NCBI GenBank assembly: GCA_025924275.1
Contig: JAICEH010000080.1
Span: forward strand, 1-8,923
Reading direction: 5' to 3'
From: Gemmatimonadales bacterium
GTDB lineage: Bacteria; Gemmatimonadota; Gemmatimonadetes; Gemmatimonadales; GWC2-71-9
Length of the DNA: 8,923 bases
A program made the translations under genes and the position numbers. Below the pieces are notes generated by a model that was not told where the DNA came from, ran no database searches, and saw nothing but the letters and a program-made list of their open reading frames with translations. Every line of letters begins with the position of its first letter. Positions within the stretch are counted from its first letter, which is position 1. Below are positions 1-7,500 of this stretch, in pieces.

Positions 1-3000
1 CAGGAAGTGCCCCCGGATGGCGTCGAAGGTCTCCTGGAACATCGTGCGGGCGGTGGTGTCGATCTCGCGGATGGCCTGGGTGAGCGACTGGCGCGCGGCG
101 GCGAGGTCGTCGCGCTGGCCCACCAGGAACTCGAGCCGCTTGGACTCCTCGGCGTGCTCCTCGACCGCGAGCGGGTTCACCGGCCCGATGGCCTCGAGCC
201 CCTCGAGGATGCGGACCTCCTCCGCCTCGAGTGCGTCGAGGTCGAGCTCCAGCGGCTCGACGGCAGCCACCAGCTCGTCCCACGGCCGGCGCCATTCGGT
301 CTCGAGCCGCTCGGTGACGCGGCGCCGCTGGGCGCCCACCTCGGACAGCTCGAGCTGGAGCCGGTGGAACTCCTCGCTCATCGCCTCGACGCCCTCCCGG
401 CGGTCGTGGAGGGCGCGGTCGGCGGCGTCGAGGTCGGAGGCGGCGTCCGCCAGGGCCTGCTGGGCGTCGGCGGCGGCAGCCTCCAGCTCGAGCACCGCCA
501 CCCGTCGCTCCGCGCGCGCATCGAGCCACTGGGCCTGCTGGGCCTCGAGCCCCGCGCTGTCGGCCTCCAGCCGGCCGAGTTCCTCGGCCAGCGCCACCGC
601 CGAGCTGGCCGCTTCGTCCCCCTGCTGCGCCGCGCGCTCCGCCTTCTCCCGCAGGGCCCCCAACCGGGCCTCGACCTGTGCCAGCTGGACCTGCCAGTGC
701 ACCCGGGCCTCCCGCGCCTGCTCCTGGTCCGCCTCCAGCCCCACCACGGCAGCCCGGCGGGCGCCCGCCTCCTCCTCCCGCCGGGCCCGCGCCAGCTCGC
801 CCTCGGTCAACCCGCGGTCCACCTCGGTCAGGCGTGCCTCGGCGGCGTGGAGGCGCTCGGTGACCCGGGCCAGCCGCGCCTCGGCCTCGGTGAGCTCGCG
901 CTCGAGGTTCCCGGCCACGCGCACCGCGTCCTCCCGGGCGGCCACGGCCTGCCGCTCGGCCTCGCGGGCGCGATCGGCGGAGGTGGTCGCATCGGCCAGC
1001 GCCTGCTCGATCTCTCCCAGCCGTGCGAGCGTGGCGTCGAGCGCGGCAGTGGCGGCCGCCAGCGCCGCCTCCGCGGCGGACGCCTCGGCTCCGAGGTCCC
1101 GGAGCTCGGCGCGGCGGCGCAGCGGTCCCGACGGCGCGGCGCCACCGGCCAGGAAGATCGCGCCGTTGGCCCGGCGGAGGGCCCGCCCCGAGCCATCGAG
1201 CACGCGGGACCCGCCGAGGATCGCGCGCACCCACCGGGCGGCCTCCTCGCTCTCGGCGCGGAGGCGGCCGCCCAGCGGGTCGTCGTCGCCCAGGCTGCGG
1301 GCGGCGTCGAGTGGCGGGAGGACGATCGCCCCCGGCTGGGCCTCCTCGTGCCACTCGCGGATGGCCTCCACCGTCCGGTCGTCCCGCACGAGCACGGCGT
1401 GGACCCACTCCCCCAGGAGGCGTTCGGCCACCTCCGCGTCGTCCCGGGCCGCGCTCACGAAGTCGCTCAACGGACCGAGCACGCCGCCGCCGAACCGGTT
1501 CCGCGCGGCGAGGAGCGCCGCGGCGCCGGGAGCGAGCCCCACCCGGTCCCGGTCCAGCTCCTCCAGCGCCTGGCGCCGCGCCACCAGCTGCGCCAGGGCC
1601 TCCTCGGACCGGCGGCGATCGGCCCGTGCGGTGGCCTCGTGCTCCCGGGTCTCGGCCACGAGGTGACGCGCGTGGTCCTGCGCGGCCGCCGCGGCCCGGA
1701 GCAGGTCGGACCGGCGGCGGGCCTCCTCGGTGGTGCCCGCCCGGCGGGACACGGCGTCGGACAGCTCCTCGCCCAGCCTGGCCCGATGCGCCTCCGCCTG
1801 GGCGGCCTGCTCGCGCAGCGAGGCCAGTTCGCCCTCGAGTGCGGTGCGCTCCCCCTCCAGGGCCCGGAGCGCCTGGAGCCGGCGCTGGAGCTCCTCCTCC
1901 CGGGCGCGGAGTGCCTGCCGCTCGTCGCCGAGGCGGCGGCGCACCTCCTCCTCCGCGGCCGCGCGGGCCTCGAGCTCCCCGCGGATCCCGGCGAACTCCG
2001 CCTCGGCCCCGCGGCGCTCCTCGTCGGCGGCGATCCGCTCGCGCCGGGCGAGGTCGGAGCGCATCTCCATCTGCCCCCGCTCATCGGCCGCCCGGACGCG
2101 ACGCGCCGAGGCGTTGGCCAATCGCTCGGCGGCGAGGGCGAGGTCGCCGTCGAGGCGGCCGAGATCCACCCGGACGTCCGCCAGGCGGCGGGCGATCTCC
2201 GCCCGCTGGGCCTCGGCGCCGCCGCGCGCCCGCGCCGCCTCGTCGCGCCCGCGCTCGAGGCCGATCACCCCCTCGCGGCCGGCGGGCAGCGCCCGCGCGA
2301 GCTCCCGGTGCCGCTCCTCCATCGCCGCGGCGTCCACGGCCAGGCGCTCGAGCCGGCGCCGTGCCAGGGTGACCTGGACCGCGTGCTTCTCCTCGGTCAG
2401 CCGCACGTGCCGCTCCGCCCGTCCGCGCTGGCGCGCGAGGCTCCGCAGCTGCGACTGCACCTCGGCGATCAGGTCCTCGACCCGCTGGAGATCGTGCGCG
2501 GTCTCCTCCAGCCGGCGCTCGGTGGTGTGCTTGCGGTCCCGGTAGAGCCCGATGCCCGCCGCCTCCTCGAAGAGCGAGCGACGCTCATCCGCCCGGTCGG
2601 AGAGCAGGAGGTCGATCATCTTCGCCTCGATCACGACCCCGGCGTCGCTGCCGAGCCCGGTGCCGCGGAGCAGGTCCTGGATGTCCCGCAGCCGCACGTT
2701 GGCGCCGTTCAGCAGGTACTCGCTCAGGCCCGACCGGGAGAGGCGGCGGGTGACCTGCACCTCCTGGTAGGCGATCGGCAGGGTGCCGTCGCTGTTGTCG
2801 AGGAAGAGGGAGACCTCGGTGACGTTCACCGGCCGACGGGCCGCCGCCCCCTGGAAGATGACGTCCTCCATCTTCCCGCCGCGGAGCAGCCGGGCCGACT
2901 GCTCGCCGAGCACCCAGCGCACGGCGTCGGAGACGTTCGACTTGCCACAGCCGTTCGGGCCCACGATGGCGGTGACGCCGTCCTCGAAGTCCAGCGAAAC

Positions 3001-3051
3001 GGTGTCGGCGAACGACTTGAAGCCGTTGAGCTCGAGCCGGGTCAGCTTCAT
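1..3051 (-). CDS. smc: Chromosome segregation ATPase SMC (3' end beyond window)
   Basis: SMC is the ATP-driven condensin subunit that organises and helps segregate the nucleoid, normally with ScpA and ScpB. The 1017 visible residues run without a stop from an ATG to the window edge. The N-terminal head is at about 1-165: F11-K12-S13-F14, Walker A G31-P-N-G-C-G-K37-S38, the arginine-finger segment around R57 (LLRGGKMEDVIF), and E-E-A-A-G-I shortly after the Q-loop. A long charged coiled coil covers about 166-515, the hinge about 518-655 (starting NRFGGGVLGPL) and the return coil about 656-985. The typical distal motif GPVNPLAVEEH is at 956-966, and F-x-x-T-F-D-A-I precedes the edge. About 150-170 C-terminal residues, with the signature motif and Walker B, would lie outside. 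The Q-loop glutamine appears replaced by alanine (A143). A GGAGA motif nine bases before the ATG supports the start. The gene lies 25 bases after the SPOR gene, probably cotranscribed with it. Confidence 0.96.
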   Translation of the reverse strand, partial: MKLTRLELNGFKSFADTVSLDFEDGVTAIVGPNGCGKSNVSDAVRWVLGEQSARLLRGGKMEDVIFQGAAARRPVNVTEVSLFLDNSDGTLPIAYQEVQVTRRLSRSGLSEYLLNGANVRLRDIQDLLRGTGLGSDAGVVIEAKMIDLLLSDRADERRSLFEEAAGIGLYRDRKHTTERRLEETAHDLQRVEDLIAEVQSQLRSLARQRGRAERHVRLTEEKHAVQVTLARRRLERLAVDAAAMEERHRELARALPAGREGVIGLERGRDEAARARGGAEAQRAEIARRLADVRVDLGRLDGDLALAAERLANASARRVRAADERGQMEMRSDLARRERIAADEERRGAEAEFAGIRGELEARAAAEEEVRRRLGDERQALRAREEELQRRLQALRALEGERTALEGELASLREQAAQAEAHRARLGEELSDAVSRRAGTTEEARRRSDLLRAAAAAQDHARHLVAETREHEATARADRRRSEEALAQLVARRQALEELDRDRVGLAPGAAALLAARNRFGGGVLGPLSDFVSAARDDAEVAERLLGEWVHAVLVRDDRTVEAIREWHEEAQPGAIVLPPLDAARSLGDDDPLGGRLRAESEEAARWVRAILGGSRVLDGSGRALRRANGAIFLAGGAAPSGPLRRRAELRDLGAEASAAEAALAAATAALDATLARLGEIEQALADATTSADRAREAERQAVAAREDAVRVAGNLERELTEAEARLARVTERLHAAEARLTEVDRGLTEGELARARREEEAGARRAAVVGLEADQEQAREARVHWQVQLAQVEARLGALREKAERAAQQGDEAASSAVALAEELGRLEADSAGLEAQQAQWLDARAERRVAVLELEAAAADAQQALADAASDLDAADRALHDRREGVEAMSEEFHRLQLELSEVGAQRRRVTERLETEWRRPWDELVAAVEPLELDLDALEAEEVRILEGLEAIGPVNPLAVEEHAEESKRLEFLVGQRDDLAAARQSLTQAIREIDTTARTMFQETFDAIRGHFL

Positions 3052-3060
3052 CGGGCGGAT

Positions 3061-3065
3061 TCTCC
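3061..3065 (-). promoter_or_regulatory. Ribosome binding site of smc
   Basis: GGAGA on the minus strand lies nine bases before the ATG at 3051, in the short gap after the SPOR gene. It supports the chosen smc start, which also begins the family-typical M-K-L-x-x-L-x-L-x-G-F-K-S-F sequence. Confidence 0.6.
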
Positions 3066-3076
3066 GGTGGAGGGGC

Positions 3077-4510
3077 TCACGGTTCGGTTTCGAGGCCGGC
3101 CGGGCGGCCCGGCTGGAAGATGAACGAGGGTCGGCCGAGGCCGCGCGCGACCTCCTCGGCCTCCTGCCGGGTGGCATAGGGGCCCATCACGACGCGATGC
3201 AGCCCATCCACCGAGTCGGGCGGGAGGACCCGGGCATCCACGCCGGCGCGCTGGAGCTGGGTGGCCAGGTCGGCCGCCCACGAGGCGTTGTGCGAACTCG
3301 AGATCTGCAGGTAGAGCCGCCGCTGGGCGGCGGGCTCCGTGGCGGCCCCGGTATCCACCGGCTCGGCCTCGGGCACGCTGTCCGGCGCTACCGCGACCGG
3401 CGCCCGCTCGGCGGGCCCGCGGCCCTCCGGCCGCCAGGCGAGGGGAAGCCAGAGGTCCACGGCCCCGCCGGCGATCCGGCCCACCTCCGGGAGCGTGCCG
3501 GCCCCGGGGTCCAGGGCCACGACATCGGCGCCCTGCCGGGCGACGATCACGCGCGACCCGACGATTGCCGGCAGGTCGCCGGCCCACGGGGCCCGGAACG
3601 TCCCCGCCACGGTCCGGGCCACCGGATCGACCAGCCAGATGTCGTCCCCGGTGTCGGCGCGGACCAGCAGCCACGCGCCGAGCGGATCGGCGCGGATCGC
3701 ACGCCCCCGGCCCGGCAGGTCCACGCTGGCGAGCACGTCGCCGCCCTCGCGGTCGACCACGTCGAGGCGGGGACCGTCGGTGAGCACGTAGGCCCGGTGA
3801 CCGGACGGCGAGAACGCGACCGCGATGGCGCCGCGCCGGAACCGGATCGAGGTGACCTCGCCCCCGGAGGGCCGCCAGAACACCAGGGCGGTGTCGGCCG
3901 CGACGGCGACGAGGTCGCCCCACTCGGTGACGGCGGCCGGGCCGGCCGGGAGGTCGGCCGTGGTGGCCGAGTCCCCCGCACCCAGCAGCACGGCCCGGGG
4001 CTCGGCCTGGTCGGCGAGCGCCAGGAGCTGGCCGCCGGCGGTCCCGTAGAGCGACCCCGCCGGCGGGGTCCCGGCCACCGGCCGGGAGACCCGGCGTGCC
4101 ACGGCGGTGATCCCTCCGTCCCCATCCACGGTCCACAGGGTGCGGTCGGGCCCGAGGGTGGCCCGTGCCACCCCGGGGAGGACGGCGCGGGCGCCCCCGC
4201 TCTCCAGGTCCAGCGCGACCGCGCCCCCGCCCGCGGCAAGGGCGAACGCGACGCGCTGGTCGAGATCGGCGCCGACGACCGCCGCCAGCCGGGGCAGGGA
4301 GGCACGGGCGCGCCAGTCGAGCCGCGCGAGCCCCGGGAGGGCGTACAACCGGGGCTCCCCGCCGCCGCGGGCCAGTCGGAGGATCGAGTAGTCGGAGAGG
4401 GGCTTCGACACGCCGTCGAGCCCGTCGGCGGGGTGGCGCGGACCACCCCCGCCGCAAGCCGCGAGGCAGAGGGCGAGAGCCACCGCGCCGGGGAGGCGAG
4501 GGCCGTTCAC
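3077..4510 (-). CDS. SPOR-domain lipoprotein with N-terminal propeller-like region
   Basis: This is a predicted lipoprotein of 477 residues. From a GTG start at 4510 the N-terminus is a short lipoprotein signal: R5, a hydrophobic run at 9-18, and lipobox L16-A17-A18-C19 followed by G, so sorting to the outer membrane is likely. Residues of about 35-355 show repeated short beta-strand units resembling WD40/YVTN propellers (for example FSPSGHRAYVL at 233-243 and DDIWLVDP about 50 residues later). A Pro/Ala/Glu-rich linker spans about 361-396. The C-terminal 397-467 (RRLYLQISSS... VVMGPYATRQEAEEVARGL) is a SPOR domain, a family that binds peptidoglycan strands stripped of stem peptides, usually at division septa. 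The periplasmic role is inferred and the ligand of the propeller region is unknown. An in-frame GTG at 4546 would add 12 residues, bury the lipoprotein signal and place the promoter inside the gene, so I prefer 4510. The gene lies 25 bases upstream of smc. Confidence 0.85.
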   Translation of the reverse strand: MNGPRLPGAVALALCLAACGGGGPRHPADGLDGVSKPLSDYSILRLARGGGEPRLYALPGLARLDWRARASLPRLAAVVGADLDQRVAFALAAGGGAVALDLESGGARAVLPGVARATLGPDRTLWTVDGDGGITAVARRVSRPVAGTPPAGSLYGTAGGQLLALADQAEPRAVLLGAGDSATTADLPAGPAAVTEWGDLVAVAADTALVFWRPSGGEVTSIRFRRGAIAVAFSPSGHRAYVLTDGPRLDVVDREGGDVLASVDLPGRGRAIRADPLGAWLLVRADTGDDIWLVDPVARTVAGTFRAPWAGDLPAIVGSRVIVARQGADVVALDPGAGTLPEVGRIAGGAVDLWLPLAWRPEGRGPAERAPVAVAPDSVPEAEPVDTGAATEPAAQRRLYLQISSSHNASWAADLATQLQRAGVDARVLPPDSVDGLHRVVMGPYATRQEAEEVARGLGRPSFIFQPGRPAGLETEP

Positions 4511-4514
4511 CGCG

Positions 4515-4522
4515 CAAAGATA
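4515..4522 (-). promoter_or_regulatory. TAnnTTTG-type promoter element (leaderless start)
   Basis: The minus strand reads TATCTTTG, an exact match to the TAnnTTTG -7 element described for Bacteroidetes primary sigma factors. The GTG of the SPOR gene begins only five bases further on, where transcription would be expected to start, and no Shine-Dalgarno sequence lies in between. The mRNA is therefore probably leaderless. I see no clear TTG at the expected -33 position. Confidence 0.5.
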
Positions 4523-4529
4523 GGGGGCC

Positions 4530-4549
4530 GGGGTGGCGGAGGCCACTCC
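4530..4549 (-). repeat. Inverted repeat between outer-membrane protein gene and SPOR promoter
   Basis: GTGGC and GCCAC arms (4533-4537 and 4542-4546) flank a four-base spacer. Two further G-C pairs lie outside one mismatch, giving a possible seven-pair hairpin. It follows the stop codon at 4575 by about 25 bases and sits just upstream of the TATCTTTG element. It could be a weak terminator for the upstream gene, although no U-run follows, or an operator over the -33 region. In such GC-rich DNA it may also be chance. Confidence 0.25.
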
Positions 4550-4574
4550 CCGCCGCCCGCGGACGGCCCGCCGC

Positions 4575-7500
4575 TCAGTAGGTCGGGCCGAAGGAGATCG
4601 TCCAGTAGTTGCCGATGCCCCGGCCCTGCGGGAAGTTCCAGTCGCCGCGGATCAGCATCATCCCGAAGAAGTTCATCCGGAGCGAGATTCCGAGCGTGCT
4701 GAGCGGGGTGCGGACGGCGACGGGGTCGTCGCCCGGCTCCCGGTTCCAGCGGATCACGTCGCCGTCCTCCCACGCGAGGCCCACGTCGTAGAACAGCGCA
4801 CCCTCGAGGGGCGGGAAGAAGGTCACGCCCATCGTGGGGTTGAGGATCGGGAAGCGGAGCTCGGCGTTGACGACCGCGATCTCGGTGCCGATCAGGCGGG
4901 AGAGCTCGGCGCACCCCCGCTCGGTGGTATCGGGCTCGCGGCACTCATTCCGGTCATAGGAGCCTTCGGTGTGGCCGCGGAGCAGGTTGGTGTTCCCGAG
5001 GAAGATCAGGAACCGGTCGGCGTCGGGCCCCTTCCGACCGGCGTAGAACACCCGGGTGCCGAAGACGAACGGCCCCGGGAGGGGATCGTAGCGCCGGTAG
5101 TCGAGGATCCCCTGGGTGTAGTTCCACTGCCCCACCGCCTGCATCAGCTCGATCCGGGAGCGCCGGCCCGAAATGGGCGACACCCAGCCGAAGAGCGAGT
5201 TGTCGTAGACGTGGGCGACCGTCGGGGCCACGAAGACGGCGTTGCCGAGGTCGTTCTCGATCCGGCGCGGCTCGCCGGTGGGGAAGCCGGTCGAGGCCTG
5301 GTACGGCTCGAGGATCTCGAGCAGGTCGTCCTCGAGGTGGGTGAGCTGGAACCCGATCTCGAACCGGCGGAACCGGTTGATCGGGAGGAAGGAATTGATC
5401 TGGGCGGTCCGGTAGGTCTGGCGCCGGACGTTGGTCACGTAGGTGTTCTGCCCGGGGCCCGGCTCGTTGATCCGGATCTCGCTCGGCTCGTAGAAGAAGT
5501 AGGGGTCCTGGCTGATGCTGACGCCCCACTGGATCCGGCGGCCGAAGTTGGCGTACCCGGCGTAGAGCTGGGCCTCCTCGATCCGGCCGTTGACGAAGCC
5601 CGCGATCGTGGCCTGGCGGTTGCCCAGCATGTCGCTGAACTGGACGGCGCTGCCGCCGTAGAACCCGCCGCCGAAGTTGTCCCGCGTGTACCCGATGCTG
5701 GGGCGCGCGGCGTAGTCGAGCGAGAGCTTCGGCGTGTAGGGGACGAGGGTGAACTCGTTCGTGTCGGGGAGCGCCAGCTGGGCCGAGTCGAGCAGGGCAC
5801 GGATGTCGAGGGGGGCGGGCACCGCCTTGCTCGAGGTGTCCCCCGGGGCGCGGACCTGGTCGGCGCGGCGGAACCCGCCCGGGGTCCGGTACAGGGCACC
5901 GCCCTGCCGCACCTCGGGCCGCGCGGGGACGCTGTCGGTCGGCGCCGGCGCGGGCCGGACCGCCGCGGCCACCTCCGGCCGCGGGGCGGCCGGGAGCGGG
6001 GCGGCCCAGCGCGCCCGCTTGAGCCCGCGGGGGTTCTCCAGGGTGTAGACATCGGTGTTGGTCCGCTCGAAGTAGACGAACCCGATGCGGTCGGCCCCCG
6101 CGGCCCAGGTCAGCACCGGCGAGAGCGGTGTCACCCCCTGCGCCCCGGTGTAGAAGTCGGTGAGCTGGTAGAGGGCCCCCTCCTCCAGCTCCGCCAGGAA
6201 GATGTTGCTGATGCCGTTCCGGTCGGAGACGAACGCGATCGAGCGGCCATCGGGCGACCACTGGGGGGAGATGTTCTTGCCCCGGTCCATCTCCGGCAGC
6301 ACGTCGATCCGTCCCGAGCCGAACTCGTAGACGGCCAGCCGCAGGTTGCTGAAGGCCAGGTCGTCGAAGTCGGTCCCGGGGCCGCGGTCGGTGACGAAGG
6401 CGAGGCGGGACCCGTCGGGCGACCAGGCCGGCTGCAGGTCGGCATAGCGGTCGGCGGTGAGGCGGGTGAGCCCGCCGGTCTCGCGGTCGATCACGTAGAG
6501 GTCGGAGAGGCCGCCGTCGTAGCCGGTGAACGCGATCCGCTTCCCGTCCGGGCTCCAGGTCGGGTTGGTGATGCCGTTCAGGTCCACCTCGAGCCGCTGC
6601 ACCACCTTGTTGCGCTGGACGTCGAGCACCACGATGTCGTCCTGCGGGCCCCGCTTCACGGCGTAGGCCAGGTAGCGGCTGTCGGCCGACCAGGCCCCGC
6701 TGGCGCTCAGGTAGCGCAGGCTCTCGTAGTCGGGGGAGAGGGAGGAGCGGAGCAGCCGGCGCTCCACCTTGCCGGTCCGCCCGTCCGCCAGCCAGGCGTC
6801 CATGAAATACCCACCCCGCTCGCTCAGGTACGCGATCCAGCGCCCGTCCGGGGAGAGGGCCGGGGCCACGTGGAGCTGGCCGTCGTCCTGCTCCTCGGTG
6901 AGCAGCGGTTGCGCGATGGTGCGGGCCTTGACCCGGAGCCCGATCTCGGGCAGGAAGCGGCGCTGCATCTCCGACTGCCACTGGGCCGAGAGCTCGGCCA
7001 GGGTCATCCCGGTCACCCGCCGGAAGGCCCCCTCCACCCCGCCGGCGAGGGTGCCCTGCAGCACCGCCCCGACCGCCTCGTCTCCCCACCGCTCGGAGAC
7101 CCAGCTCCAGAACGCGTGCCCGAACCGGTAGGGGAAGAACTCGTAGGGCCGGAGCGTCATCTGCTGGATGCTGGGCAGCCGCCCCTCGACCGCGGCGTCC
7201 CGGATCCACATCTCGGTCTCGGGCGTCATCGGCCCGAGGGAGAGGAACTCCGCCATGCCCTCGGCGAACCAGAGCGGCGGGTTGATGGCAATGAGGGTGT
7301 TGAGCCCCGCGCCCGCGGTGCCCCGGCTCCAGATGTCGTACTGGAACTGGTGCACCATTTCGTGCATCAGGACGTGCTCGAACTCGCGGTAGGACCCGGT
7401 GAAGGGCAGAACGGCGCGGTGCCGGTAGAAGTCGGTGACGCCGCCGGTCGCGTCGCCCGGGTCGAAGTCGACGCCGACGGCGTTGGTCTGGGCGAAGTCG

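Noticed and set aside
7..3123. Plus-strand open frame of 1038 codons
   Set aside because: It lies antisense to smc, which shows Walker A, hinge and coiled coils in its own frame. The plus-strand translation is Leu/Pro/Gly/Arg-rich without a recognisable domain, as expected opposite high-GC codons.
3048..4517. Minus-strand 489-codon frame overlapping the SPOR gene
   Set aside because: The Arg/Gly/Pro-rich low-complexity translation has no domain, whereas the chosen frame has lipobox and SPOR domain.
4511..4546. Upstream GTG start for the SPOR gene at 4546
   Set aside because: It would place the TATCTTTG element inside the gene and add 12 residues before the lipoprotein signal; the start at 4510 gives a normal short signal with lipobox.
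4644..4652. I-R-G-D at residues 1041-1044 of the outer-membrane protein as the Omp85 R-G motif or an integrin-type RGD
   Set aside because: It sits in the next-to-last strand region, too close to the C-terminus for the Omp85 loop-6 motif, which fits L-R-G-H at 931-934 better. An adhesion role has no other support.
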